A stretch of DNA of 64,000 nucleotides, from positions 541,778-605,777 of the forward strand of contig JAQGEQ010000244.1 in the NCBI GenBank assembly GCA_034620365.1. Direction: 5' to 3'. Below the pieces are notes generated by a model. The model had not been told where the DNA came from. It did not search any database and saw nothing but the letters and a program-made list of their open reading frames with translations. Shown here piece by piece: positions 46,980 through 59,470 of this stretch. Numbering within the stretch: the first letter of the stretch is position 1; each line of letters starts with the position of its first letter. The position numbers and the translations under genes were made by a program. This DNA is from Pegea sp. RAD2-039 (lineage: Eukaryota; Chordata; Thaliacea; Salpida; Salpidae).

Positions 46980-48200
46980 AAAATTAATTTACTATCGTTA
47001 GTTTATAGTAGCTTTAGTTTTTAATCATCCTACAACCAAAGAAATTAATTCATATTACTAATAAAAATTCATTTACCTAATAAATTATTAAAGAAAATTG
47101 TTTAGCTAGTAACCATCGAACGTTTTTGTAAATCAAATCACATTCCCATTGAATACAACAATAAACCATAATTTCTTCGAGATTTAAAAACTATAATATC
47201 GACAAATATTTGATGCCAAATTAAAATTCATGCCAATTAATATTATTAAACGAAATAATAAAGCAGTTTTTAATTTAAAAGTTTGCTGTTACTTGTTAGT
47301 TGTATCTGTCGAATTATTCTATCGACAACTGGTCGATATCTAAAATTAAAAATCTTATCATAAATGATAAAAACCATAATGGAAGTCAACGAATATTTCT
47401 TTGTATAAAAAATCTTCTCATCTAGTATTTGTGAGGAAAAAGTGATTTTGTAAAATTTTTAGCTATCTCTGAAAGTTTGATTTATGTAAAACTCTGAGAC
47501 GATTTTTAATTTTTTTTGCTATCAATTATATAGAAAAATAATTCCTACTTTTAGTGCATAAAATATTTTAGTTTTACACTGTTTAGTGATTTGTTAAAAC
47601 TAAAATTATTACAAATACTACTTATATAAAGCTAATTGCATGAATATGAATAAACCTTGTAAGAATATTAATAAAACATGTTTTGTAAGCTCAAAGTCAC
47701 TGAGTAACACTATTTCTCTCACAGATAGGAGGAGACAACGTTTGTAAGTTTAAAAAAATAAACATAAATCTGTTATAGTGACATCTTGTGACCGAAAAAT
47801 AAATAGTAAAATGCAATTAAATTTTACAAAAGTTTCAGTTTAAAGTTCAATTTACTAAACTTTAATAAAAGTGAAAAAATGCAAATAGTTTTTTCAAGTC
47901 AGGTTTACACTGAATCTTAATGATTTGACAAAGTAGAATTTTTTTGAACTTTTTTTATATAATTTATGTAATGTTTTTTTTAAAAATCATTTAAGTGTTA
48001 TAAACACATTTGATTAAAATTAGTTTCTAAGACTAATGAAGATATAAGTTTAATTAAACGCACCATAAACATTATTTCACATCTTTTTAAAATTATAAAC
48101 AAAATGATAACAATATATTGTTTCTATAATAATAAAGAGATAAAAATATTTTACAACTACACATTGCATTTTTATTGTTTTTATAATTTTTTATTAGAGA
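46980..48200 (-). repeat. H module, subfamily b, inverted
   Basis: Partner of 28,235-29,040 and, with right flank, of 5,330-6,520. Box 3 variant near 47,196-47,220, hairpin 47,320-47,338, box 1 47,420-47,436, U near 47,690-47,735, S near 47,777-47,797. A 47-base stretch near 47,080 is absent from the 28-kb copy. Confidence 0.8.
47320..47338 (-). repeat. Hairpin palindrome, spacer AACTG
   Basis: TATCGACAACTGGTCGATA. Arms perfect; the sister at 28,538 has AAATG. Confidence 0.85.
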
Positions 48201-48880
48201 TACATATCTAAACTGAAACTCTTTTAGTCAAAATTCCAAAATACAATTGTTAATATCTAAAAGAATAACTACTTCTAAAATAAAATCTTAAAAGATATTT
48301 TTTGTATTTTATCTTTTTCTGTTAAATTAAGTTAATATTATTTTTTTATTGAATTGAAAACTCAGAACAACTTTGAATATAGCTTTTATTATTAATTTGA
48401 TTTGTAGCCAAAATTTTATCACAAAAGTAAATGAAATTTCTTATTACATATTTTAATGACAAATCAAGTTAGAATAAAGAAGTTTAATGTATTTCAGTTT
48501 TGGATTTATTTATGTTTGCTTCAGATAAAAAAGTGATTTGTTTATATACTAACATATTTGTCAGTAGAAAATGAGAAAGTTTAGTTTTCTTAAAATAATA
48601 AAAATGAATAAAAATTGAAAACGTACGTCGTAAAGTAAAATCGGTAAAGTAAATTGTAAAGTAAAATCGGCAACATCTGCCAAAGTTGAATAGTAAATAG
48701 TTTGAAAATAAATATTGAACATTTTTCAACTCCAAAAAATTAAATTGCAAAAAATTATATCCTTAGAAAAATGTTCAACTTTCTACATGTTTTTATTGTT
48801 TACGTTGAAAAATAACTTTGTCAAGTTTAACATTGTTTTAAGAAAGTAATAAAATTTTAAATTTAATAAGTTCACCCAAC
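48201..48880. repeat. Mixed fragments of the 2.8-kb segment and G-module flank
   Basis: 48,310-48,480 resembles 21,400-21,560 and 54,120-54,270. 48,520-48,570 has the ATATACTAACATATTTGTCA block seen near 54,400 and, inverted, near 2,960. 48,666-48,690 has CGGCAACATCTGCCAAAG, part of the G-module left flank. The 88-codon minus frame at 48,484-48,750 runs through all of these and is not a gene. Confidence 0.55.
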
Positions 48881-49339
48881 TGTTCTATTTTCATCTCATA
48901 TTTTATTTATCAAATCAAATCAAACTTTATATCAAACTGAAAAAGTTCCGGTTCACTGATGTTGCTTTTCAGATTTATTTTTATTTTAGGTATAGCATTT
49001 TTATTTGAAATTTCTTTCTATCAAGTATTTGTCTGGACAAAACTCACATTTCTAAAATTAATTTTTCTTACAAGTGTAATTTCTTTAGAAGGAGAAATTG
49101 TTTCTTGCTACTTTTTGAATTTTTTTTGCTACTTATTACATTCAATAATAAAATTTTTAAAGATTTCCTTAAAGTAAAGTTGATTTTAAAGATTTTTAAT
49201 GTAAAAAAATTTGATCAAATTAGAATTTTGAAGTTTCTAAAAATTTAAAAAGAATTTGTTCTAATCTAAAAGTAATAAAAGATGTTAATAAAATCATAAA
49301 TTCTTTTATATATTAATTTTTATATAATTATAATTATTT
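48881..49339 (-). repeat. W-module piece and box 1 remnant
   Basis: AAAAAGTTCCGGTTCACTGA near 48,940 (minus W box), then a junction into an inverted box 1 (CAAGTATTTGTCTGGACAAA near 49,021). A plus-strand frame with a true ATG at 48,959-49,177 encodes 72 mostly Phe/Leu/Ile residues across this junction; I regard it as chance in AT-rich DNA. Confidence 0.55.
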
Positions 49340-49919
49340 AAGTATATCGTCGATATACTACTAGTTATAATTTGAATGAAACTGTCTTCAACTTTCTATT
49401 TAAAACTTATAAATTTTCATCCGACATGTTTTTCATTTCACAAAATTTCACATTAGCAAATGAAGCAACTCAACGATTATTTTTCAGTTAAAAATAGTAA
49501 ATTAACAAGAAAAAAGCTTTTTAATTTGTTTTAAAATCACAAATTTCACATTAGTATTGTAATTTAAGTCGGCAATAATTTTGTAAAGGTAGTTTCTTCT
49601 TCGTTTGTTGTGTAAATTTTCTAAGATAAAGTATTTTTGATTTATTTCATTGAAAGAAGTTAAAATAACAAAGAATGGAAATAACCAAATAACTCTATTC
49701 AAATAAAATTATTACTAATAACTAATGATAAGAATAACAAGTTAAAATTAAACTTTCTTTAATGGCACTAATCAAAAATAAGAGAAAGTTACATCTTAAA
49801 CTGGTTAACTACGATAACCAAATTACAAGTTTCTAATTACATCACTGACAAGTTATCAGGACAATTGTTATTGAAAGTTGAAAACAAATTAATTTTCTAT
49901 CGTTATAATATTTACTAAT
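49340..49919 (-). repeat. W module with extension, inverted
   Basis: Its central palindrome, AGTATATCGTCGATATACT at 49,341-49,359, is perfect (9-nt arms around T), unlike its relatives. The minus frame at 49,502-49,702 is repeat-derived. Confidence 0.7.
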
Positions 49920-50464
49920 AAAATTCTAAAATTATAATTTCGACAAATATTTGATGTCTAATATAAAATTAGTATTTTCAAATGAAATAATCAAGCAGTT
50001 TTTCATTTAAAAGTTTGCTGTTACTTGTTAGTTGTATCTGTCGAATTATTCTATCGACAAATGGTCGATATCAAAAATTAATGTAATATTTGCATGTATC
50101 GGGCTAGAGGTTAAGAAATATTTCTATATATAAAAAAATCTTCTCATCTAGTATTTGTTGGTAAAAAGTGAATTAAAAAAAAAATTTTTATCTTTAAAAG
50201 TTTGATTTTTGTAAAACTGTGAGACGATTTCTATTTTTTTTGCTATCAATCTTATAGAAAAGTATTTCCTTTTATTAGGTGCATAAAGTATTTTAATTAT
50301 AAGCTGTTTTATGATTTTTTAAAACTAAAACTATTACAAATACTTTTTATTGAAAGCTAATTGTATAAGTATGAATAAAACTTGTATGAATATTGATAAA
50401 CAATGTTTTGTAAGCTGAAAGTCACTGAGTAACACTATTTGTTTGACAGTTAGGAGGTTACAAC
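49920..50464 (-). repeat. H module, subfamily b, inverted
   Basis: Box 3 remnant near 49,940-49,960, hairpin 50,052-50,070, box 1 about 50,145-50,160, U near 50,410-50,455. The variable region between hairpin and box 1 matches, inverted, that of the copy at 29,660-29,725. Confidence 0.75.
50052..50070 (-). repeat. Hairpin palindrome, spacer AAATG
   Basis: TATCGACAAATGGTCGATA. Arms perfect. Confidence 0.85.
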
Positions 50465-51584
50465 TTTTATTAATTTATAAATATAAACATAAAACTATTA
50501 TAGTGACATCTTGTGACTGAAAACTAAATAGTAAAATGTAATTAAATTTAAAAAAAAGTTTCAAATTAAAGTGTAATGTACAATACAGTTGTTGCAAATA
50601 AATAACATGAAACGCTATGTTAAAATCTATGAATAGCTATGAATTCTCATGATCACTTTAATTTCAAGAAATTTATTATAATGACTTTAGGCGTTGTAAA
50701 ATGTTCAAATGCTTCTGTCGAAAGAGGTAAACAAAAATAAACAGAAATTGTTCTTCTTGTCAAAACTTTATTAATCAAAGTTTATGTCACGAAGCAAACC
50801 ACCAACGCTTAAGAATTAAAAAAAATACAAAAAATATTACATAAAATTGGGGAAAGATTTTCAAAGAGTTGTAACAAATTTTAGGAAAGAATTTTTACAT
50901 CAGAACTAAATTCCAAGAAGAAGGTTCTAGTCTTAAATAGCTTGGTGATTCCAATAATACCATTGACCTTAAAGATCGCTAGCTAGAGATTAAATGAAAA
51001 GGTTAACAAGGATAATTAGAAAAAGTTAACATAGAGTTCAAAAACTATATACTTGCACAAAATATTTTACGTACAACAAAGCAAAACAAAAGCTTAAGCA
51101 GCAGTTAAATAAAGATCCTTACAAGATTATTTTCAATTTTTATTTCAGATACATTGTTAAACTGAAACTCTTTTAGTCAAATTTCCAAAATACAATTAAC
51201 GATATCTAAATTAAAACCATACCTTTAACAATCTAGACTAGTATTGAAATTCTAATTTTACTAGCTTTTGTTAAAAACAAAGTTTAAAAGTAAGCCTTGA
51301 AATTCGAGTTATTCAATATCACTTACGAAAACATAGCCTGAAGCAATACAAAGGTTTCAAAATTATATATCATCATCGACATCTAGCGACATCTAGCGTT
51401 AACTTGTTCAACTATAAATACAAAAATCAAAAAAGTTTGATTAGCGTTTAATAATTTTTTAAAGAAAATATGGTTACTTGCACAAAACATTCAATTTTTC
51501 TTAAGTTTAATATGGTAAAGGATGTAAAATTTAATATTTTCTTTAAACTACATAGTTTTAAAAGTAAACAATCAATGTTTTCGA
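50465..51584 (+). repeat. 0.75-kb segment, copy 2, then a G module
   Basis: 50,465-51,225 partners 13,260-14,000 and includes the coding-like relic from 50,681. A G module follows (51,265-51,430) with its core changed and partly doubled: CGACATCTAGCGACATCTAG from 51,377. Confidence 0.7.
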
Positions 51585-54375
51585 AAACCACGAATTTATA
51601 GTTATTTTAATTATCACAAAAAAAGGAAAAACATTCTGCTTTCATATGAGAGTGGCCTCAGTGGAAAACTGTTTGAACTGATTTTTTATTTAAATAAATA
51701 ATTTATTTTCAATATTGAATTTTTAAACAATTGACCTTCTATAGCTATCAATACTCAAATTATTTAGTTTTAAATTTGCATTTATGCGACAATATCTACA
51801 AAACAAAGAAAAAAAATTTGAAATTTGCAGCTGGTTACTAAGCTTTAAAACATTTTTATTTTTATTTTTCAACTATAATTTTGTTTCTTTGTGATAAATT
51901 CGAAAGACAAAAATAATTTAAAATTGAGAAGGATAGTATGATATGGGTTATTCATAAAAAAGGTTATTAGAAAAAATTTTAACCGAATTTTTAAAATATA
52001 TATGACAATAATCATCCAAATAATTGATAACTTCAGTAAAATGAAATCTTTTGTTTATAATTTCACATTTGTTTTTATCAGAATTTCACAAAATTTTTTG
52101 ATTTTAAAATTATAGGAATAAGAAAGTTGTAGTTAGATCTTTTTGCTTAAACTGACGACACAAAAGTTTATTTTCTTAGAAATTGTTCATCATTTCTGCT
52201 TCAACATTCTTGCTGTGCGAGTCATCTAACAACAACAGTAAGAAGTTATGATATTTTTATCAACGTCAACCTGTTCGATTACGTCATTATGAAATGAAGT
52301 GTTGTTGAGTGATGAAATAAATTACACCTAAATTTGAATTTCAAAATTCTGTTTATAATTCAATTGTCATTATCACATTTTAAAAAGACATAAGAGATAC
52401 AATATTCTTATCCAGGCCAACGAAGAAAAAACCAACTTTATAACTTCGCCTTTCTAAGACTCATAGTTTTGGGTTCAATAAAGAACAAAGTAAAGTTCTT
52501 AAGACCAAAGCACAATTTTGTAAAAACTTTAATTTCAAATTGGGTATATGTTTATGATCACAATGTTTAAGCAGAAAAAAGTTTTTAAATTATTCATTAT
52601 TTAGCTTACAGCTTCAAAATATCAACTTATCATTTAGAGTTTTGACTAATGTCATTAACAAAAATATTACTATGATACTTAACTTAAGAAATTTTTATAA
52701 TATCCACACATATTATTTTGTTTATTTTTCAGCCAAAGTAAATAATTAAACAAAATAATTATATTTTAGACATTTACTTCAAAAACCATTATTAAGTTTA
52801 TGGTCTTGCAAATTTAGCTAAAAATAAAAGTTACCAGAAATAGCTTTTCAACTTGTTTAATTCCTTTTATGTATAATCTTAAAACACATTCTTCTTATTC
52901 AAGTTTTCATTGTTTGTTGAAATATTGTTTGAACTTATTAAAAAATCCTAAGCTATCCTATCGACAAAATACATGTTTTCAGCGGTTATACAACTATTCT
53001 GAATTTCATGAAGTTTTCAGAGACAAGGTTACTAACCAATTTCAGCTAATTTGTTTTAAGGATATGGCAATTTTGTCGATTTCATAAATTCAGATTCCTT
53101 GAACGACTGTAGAAATGATTGCTAAAGTTTCTTTACTTTATTATTAGGTTTAATAATTTCTTTCGATCTAGTATTTGTCCGGAAAAAACTGATTTCCAAA
53201 GATCAATTTTCCGTATAAGTTTGATCTATTTTAAACAACAAAAACAGTTTTCTATAAAAAATAGGTAAATTATGTTTTTTTTATTTGCTATTAATCAATT
53301 TTCCTAAAATCAGTTTCAAAAGATTTCTTTTTACTATAAATATAAAATTATGTTTTGTGTAAATATGACCGTAAGAATTTTTAATTAATTTTTTTCTAAG
53401 TGTTTGATAGAAATTCTTTTTAAATTTCTAGTAAGAGTTTAGTTTAAATTATAAAAAAGTTTAATCTCAAGTTTTAATGTTGTCAAAATTACAGTTTACA
53501 AAAAAGATCTTGTAAAAGTGAGTATAAAATAAACAATCATCTCGTTGGCTTAAATATTGATTATATTATAGAACAGTTATGTTGAGTCAAAAAAAAGTTT
53601 TCATGTTTTTTTAAATTATTTTTCGTAAAATAAAAAAAAGTTCTACAAACTGCAACTAAATATAGATCTACATATAGATCTTACAAGATTATTTTCCCTT
53701 TTTACTTGAGATGCATTGTTAAACTGTTGCTTTTTGAGTCAAAATTCCACAATGTAATTAATGATATGTAAAATAATAACCTTTCATTTAAACTATCTAA
53801 GTCAGCATTAGAATTAGTGTTTACAAGATCATTCATAAAAAATGCTTTGCTTATTAAGATAGAATTCAACCATTTCAAGTCCAACTTAAGAAAGCATGAT
53901 AATTAAAATGTAATTCCTAGCTTCAAACATTTAGTTTTTTGGAGCTTTTTTTATTTAATTAGTTAAATAACTACAGGTAATGGCTTAAAAATAAGTACTC
54001 AATACTATCAATAATTTTATTGAAATTGCTTAATTACTAACAGTAAATAGTATTTATATCTATTAATTACCATAAAAGTTATAAACGTTATAAAGCATTA
54101 ATTATTTTGTGTATTTTATCTTTTTCCGATAAGAAAAGTTTATATTTTATTTATTGAATTGAAAACTCAGGACAACTTTGAATTCTGCTTTTGTTTTTAT
54201 TTGATTTTTAGCCAAACTATATCACACAAGTAGATGAAAGTTCTTAATAAATATTTTTATAACAATTCATGTTATCATAAAATTTTTTTATATATTTTAG
54301 TTTCAGATTTATTGAAATTTGTTTAAGTAAAAATAGTTAGAATAAGGAATTTTGAAATTTCAGTTTTAGAATTAT
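51585..54375 (+). repeat. 2.8-kb duplicated segment, copy 2
   Basis: Partner of 18,860-21,640. T module 51,780-52,850 with CTTGCTGTGCGAGTCATCTA at 52,210; the subfamily c palindrome near 53,063-53,080 is almost lost, while box 1 at about 53,166-53,183 (GATCTAGTATTTGTCCGG) is intact. Frames at 52,869-53,087 and 53,702-53,884 are repeat-derived. Confidence 0.8.
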
Positions 54376-55184
54376 TGTTTAAGTAAAAAAGGTGATTTAT
54401 TTCTATATTAACATGTTTGTTGGTACAAAAGTAGAAAGCTTATTTTTTTGAAATATATTTGATTACAATGAAATTTAAAAGCACTTGTAATCAGCAACAT
54501 CTGCTAAAGTTGTATAGTAGAAAGTTTGATACTTTTTTATTACATAAAAATATATGTTAGAAAGTTTCAATTTAATTAATTTTAAAAATGAAAAATATAA
54601 TTTTCATTATTAATTTTTATTTTGTTTGATACGAAAAGCTACTTGTTAAGATACTTTTGTTTTAATATAAACATAATTATTTGTAATTTCCACAAAGTTT
54701 AAAAGTAAGTCTTAGAATTCAAGTTATCAAATGTCACTTACAAAAACATAGCCTGAAGCAATGCAAGGATTTCAAAATTATTTATCTTCAGCGACGTCTA
54801 GCGTCGACTTTTTCTACTATAAAAACGTAAAATTGAAAAATCTTTAATTAGTTTTGTTGATTTGTATAAAAACATTTTTATTTACACGAAACAATCAATT
54901 TCGCTTAATTTTAATATATTTTTTGAAGTAGAATTCATTATTTTCGTAAAACTACTAAATTTAGAAAATAATTAATGAATGTTTTTGAAAAGATGAATTT
55001 ATAGTTATATTTTTGAAGACGTTAAAATTTTGATATTTTGACTTTTGCTAAAATATCTAAAAATCGTTGTAGACTGTTTTGACTGTTTGAAAATGAACAG
55101 TAAAGTTTCCAACAAATTTTCATTAGATTTTAAAATACAATTTTGTTTTGTTGTTAAAAAGTCAGAATCTGATGATAAATATTT
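54376..55184 (+). repeat. G module and an unassigned stretch
   Basis: 54,480-54,640 carries the left flank (CAGCAACATCTGCTAAAG near 54,492) and 54,640-54,840 the G module, with GACGTCTAGCGTC at 54,793-54,805. 54,960-55,184 is unassigned. Confidence 0.65.
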
Positions 55185-56110
55185 GAAAATCTTAAAAGCA
55201 AAAAGTTATTAAAAATCATAGTGAAAATCATTAACAAAGCAAAAAATGATTTACAAAAAGAAAGCTGTTAAAACAATTGTCACAATTAAATAACTTGAAA
55301 ATTTCATTTGATAATGCATTTATTCCGATAAATTCAATAAACTCCGATAAAAGCACTTTTAAAATTGAAAGTTTGTTCGATTAAATTCTTAATTTTGGAT
55401 TAATCTATCGACATATAGTCGATGTCAAAAATGTTTACTTGATTGTAGTATTGTCTTAAACCGAGGATTATTTTTCAATATAAAAATGTTTTTTTATCTA
55501 GTATTTGTCTGGAAAAAAAATATTTTTCAAAAATTCATTTCATAAATTTGAATTAATTATAATCATAGTAATAATTTTGTATGTTGACAATAAAGATAAA
55601 AGCAAATTGCTTTTACTAATTTTGATTATCTTATTTAATATTTTTCTAAATTTGATCAATTTGATTAATTTGATAAATTATTCCTTCATATTTTTAAATA
55701 AACTCAAATACAATGAAAATTAAAAAAGTTCTTAATCGGCACCATCTGCCAAAGTAAAATAGTAGATAGTTTGATAGATTTTTATTACATAAAAATGTAT
55801 GTTACAAAGTTTAAAGTTATTTTGCATTTAAAATAAAAAAATAATTTCCTATAAAAATTTTAATTTTGTTTGATACGAAAAGTTACTTGTTAATTTAGTT
55901 TTGTTTGCAATTTAAATATAATTATCATAATTTCATCAAAGTTTGAAAGTAAGCCTTAAAATTCAAGCTATCAAATATCACTAACAAAAACATAGACTGA
56001 AGCAATGCAAGGATTTCAAAATTATCTATCTGTAGCGACGTCTAGCGTCAACTTTTTCTAATATAGAAACATAAAACTCAAAAATCATTAATTAAATTTT
56101 TATCATTTTT
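55185..56110 (+). repeat. 0.95-kb duplicated segment, copy 2
   Basis: Partner of 7,310-8,260. The hairpin here is TATCGACATATAGTCGATG at 55,406-55,424 (one arm base changed), better kept than in the partner. The G-module core GACGTCTAGCGTC is at 56,037-56,049. The 72-codon TTG-start frame recurs at 55,505-55,723. Confidence 0.8.
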
Positions 56111-56569
56111 ATCAAAACTAAGTTTTTACTTTAAACTTAAGTTATCAACTTCTGTTGTTTACAAAACAGTTTAACAAATAACGTCTCAGTTTAACTCAAG
56201 TTAACATTAAAATAACGCTTTTTAATTTGCTGTACAATCACAAATTTGACGGTACAATATTTTTAGATTTACAGTTTAATTTTGCAATAATTTTGTAAAA
56301 GTAGTTTCATCTTCATTTGTTTTGGAAATTTTCTAATATAAAGCATTTTTGATTTGTTTCATTGAAAGAAGATTAATTAACAAAGAATGGAGATAAGGAA
56401 ATAACTCTATTCCAATAAAATTATTACTAATAACAAATGATAAGAATAACAAATTAAAATTAAACTTCCTTTAATGACACTAATTAAATATAGAAGAAAG
56501 TTAGATTTTAAAATGGTTAATTACTATAATCAAATTACAACTTTCTAATTACATCACCGATAATAATGT
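56111..56569 (-). repeat. W-module extension, inverted
   Basis: 56,200-56,570 matches the left part of 15,770-16,050 inverted; the palindrome and GAACCGGAAC box are missing. Confidence 0.6.
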
Positions 56570-57429
56570 TGATTTACTTTCGCTAGTTTATAGTAATTTT
56601 GCTTTTAAATCATTTTGCTACCCAATAAATTAATTAAATTGTTTAAAAAATTAGATTAGCATGTAATCATCGTAAGTTTTTGTATCAAATCAGGATTTTA
56701 ATTGAATACAACGACAAACCACATTTTTTTCAAAAATCAAAAATTATATTATTGACAAACATTTGATGTCAAATTAATACTCACAACAATTAGTTTTATT
56801 AATTAAACTATTCAAGCAGTTTTAAATTTAAAAGTTTGCTGTTATTTGTACTTGTTAGATAATTTTATCGACAAATGGTCGATAACAAAAATTGTATCTC
56901 ATGTGATTCAGTATCATAAAGGTTAAAGAATATTTCTTAATATAAAATTATCTTTTCATCTAGTATTTGTCAGGAGAAAAGTTAGTTTCGATTTTTTTTT
57001 TAAGTTTGATTTATTTAAAACATTGAGACAATTTTGATTTCTTTTGTAAATAATCTTCTAAATAGATGAGTTCCTACTTCTTGGTGCGTTTTAAATTTTA
57101 GTTTTAAAGTTTTAAATTATTTTTCAAAATTAAAACTATTACATTTACTTTTTTCTAAAGGTAATTGTATGAACTAAAAAAAAAACTTATTTGTATGTTA
57201 AAAAATAATTTTTTGTAAGCTCAAAGTCATTGAGTAACACCATCTGCCTGAAATATAGGAAGATACAACGTTTATAAGTTTTTAAAAAATAAACATAATA
57301 CTGTTATAGTGACATCTTGTGACTGAAAATTAAATAATAAAATAAATTAAATAATTATTAAAACTCAATTAAACTTTACAAAAGTTTAAATTTAAAGTCT
57401 TACCTAGTAAACTTTAATAAAAGTGATAT
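56570..57429 (-). repeat. H module, subfamily b, inverted
   Basis: Box 3 variant near 56,753-56,775, hairpin 56,866-56,884, box 1 56,957-56,974, U near 57,219-57,262, S near 57,308-57,328. Confidence 0.75.
56866..56884 (-). repeat. Hairpin palindrome, spacer AAATG
   Basis: TATCGACAAATGGTCGATA. Arms perfect; the usual ATATC continuation is changed to ATAAC. Confidence 0.85.
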
Positions 57430-58149
57430 GTCATTTTTTTAACAATTTTTACTTACACGAAACAAACACTTTTTTTAAATTTAATAAATTTAATATTTTT
57501 TAAAACAAACTTAGATAAGAAAATAAACAATGAAAATATTTAAAAGAATATGAATATTTTTATAGTTATATGTTTAATGACTGTACATTAAAAAAATGTT
57601 GTCAAGCGAGAGTAATAATGTGTGAAAAAATATTTAAACTGATTTCTTATTTATAGAATTATTTCAGTTTTAAGATGGTGTTTTTACCAACTGAATTTCT
57701 TTAGCTAACAAAACTCAAATTTACTTTTTTAATTTTATACTTTTACTACAATATCCTCAAAATAAAGTATATATATTTAATATTTTTGAAGTTGGAAAGT
57801 AAAATTTCAAATATTTTTCCTTCACATTTTAAACTATAATTTTGTTTGATTTTGAATTATTTAATTTTTTAAACAAAATTACTTTGACATCGGCTATCAG
57901 TTGAATATCTAGAAGTTTTACTCAAGAAAAAATTTTAATTATCTCATTTTATAATTTACAGTTTTCACTAATCACTTTATTGTTTTGACTACAAATATTT
58001 TTGACTGCTATCATTAACCCAAACATTATTATGATAATTATTTTAATATATTTGTTTAATATCTATAAAATTATTTGTTTTCGTTTCAATCAGACTGAAT
58101 ATTTCTATATAGTTAATGTATTTTTATCTTCCTTCTAAATCATTTTTAA
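57430..58149 (+). repeat. Worn T-module remains
   Basis: 57,620-57,800 and 57,870-58,080 resemble parts of the T module and its left flank, strongly diverged. Nothing else is recognisable. Confidence 0.45.
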
Positions 58150-58254
58150 TTTTAAGGGCTAACAAAATTAGAAATATATAAAGTTAGTACAAAATTTGTA
58201 TTAGTATATTAGAAAATACTAGCTTTATAATCAGCTAATATTAGTTTTGCCTTC

Positions 58255-58326
58255 AGCAGAGTGGCGCAGCGGAAGCGTGCTGGGCTCATAACCCAGAAGT
58301 CGATGGATCGAAACCATCCTCTGCTA
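58255..58326 (+). tRNA. Initiator tRNA-Met (CAU)
   Basis: The 72-nt gene folds fully: acceptor AGCAGAG/CTCTGCT plus A73, anticodon stem CTGGG/CCCAG with loop CTCATAA (CAU at 58,287-58,289), T-arm GATGG/CCATC. Marks of the eukaryotic initiator are present: A1-U72 as the first pair, three G-C pairs closing the anticodon stem, and AUCG in place of TPsiCG in the T-loop. U33 rather than the vertebrate C33 points away from vertebrates. A-box and B-box are intact, so it should be transcribed by Pol III. No intron. Confidence 0.97.
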
Positions 58327-58406
58327 TGTGCACTGTAATCATTTAATGACAGTTACCTAGTTTAGTTGTCATGGTAGACTATGTTCGATTCCTAGCTACA
58401 GTATTA
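58327..58406 (+). other. tRNA-like 3' half downstream of the initiator tRNA
   Basis: No Pol III stop follows the tRNA directly. TAGTTTAGTTG at 58,359 resembles an A-box and TGTTCGATTCC at 58,382 is a good B-box; a T-arm-like stem (CTATG/CCTAG, four of five pairs) surrounds it. The spacing between boxes is too short for a whole tRNA, so this is a deleted or degraded tRNA, or the tail of a tRNA-derived SINE. The copy at 21,700-21,745 keeps the same parts. Confidence 0.4.
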
Positions 58407-58414
58407 TTTTTTTT
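58407..58414 (+). terminator. Pol III terminator (T8)
   Basis: First T-run of four or more after the tRNA, 80 nt downstream. A T-run stands at the same place in the copy near 21,750. Confidence 0.6.
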
Positions 58415-58689
58415 AATGTTTAATTTTTTCTTCTTCTCACCATTCTTTCATATACTATACTCAAATTTGTTTATACCTATTAAAGCTTGAGCTTATCTTA
58501 CAATATTTTTTTATTCACTTCTAAATGGTGTTTTCAAAAAACTAAATTTGAGTTTAAACCTAAATAAATTCAAAGACTTATAAATAATTTATTAGTGATT
58601 TAAACAACTTTTTTTAATTATCTTTAATTATTTATATATTTTTTTTTTCCATTCAAATTTAAATTAAAGTTTATTTGAAAACAAAATTC

Positions 58690-59470
58690 AACAGCTACAG
58701 TTTGTAGGTCTATATATGTCATAACGATTTAATACTCAGAATTATAAATTTTAATTTAAAGTGAAATTTTTCATAAAAATTAGTTTGATAAATGCAACAA
58801 CAAGTATATAACCTAATATTAAAAATATTCTCAAATATTTTAACTAAGAAAAGTTTTCTGTTTTACATAAGACACATCAATTTTACCAAAAAGTCCCCAA
58901 AATACTTAACAATTACGCAAACATTTAGAATGTTATCATGAAATGATTTTTAGCACACATTAGCGTACTGCAAGAAAAGGCTTTATAGATGGAAAAGTCA
59001 AATAAAAATTATAAAATTGTATTTAGAATTCAACTTCTAGTGAAAAGACAAAAATTATAATTGCTTTCTTAATTTCTAAAAATTTGGTTTTAATTTTGAA
59101 TAAGTTTTATTTATGTTTAGTTCTCTTCTCAAAAATGTTATTTTTATATCATTAGTAAATTCAAGTAAACTTAGTCATTATATAATATTTTTGAAGTATC
59201 ACTTATAAACATTATATCAAATATTACTCTAACTGATTAGTAGAAATTTTGTTAGGTTCTAACTACTTTTCTAAAATATTAAAGTAAAAACTCTGTAGTG
59301 ACATCTCCTGTTTGAAACTTGTATAGTAAAACACAACTACTTCTTTTTCCTCTTTTCAATTAACTAAAAGTATTCTGTTAATATCAGGTTTTTCATGAAT
59401 TGCCACATAATTGGAAAGAGTGAAAAAAAAAATTATAAGATTATACATTTAAAAAAATCACTATCGCTAC
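58690..59470. other. Unique AT-rich stretch
   Basis: No module apart from a faint S remnant near 59,300 (GTGACATCTCCTGTTTGAAA). No gene seen. Confidence 0.45.

Noticed and set aside
48959..49177. 72-codon frame with a true ATG
   Set aside because: Crosses the join between a W-module piece and a box 1 remnant; Phe/Leu/Ile-rich as expected by chance in this base composition.
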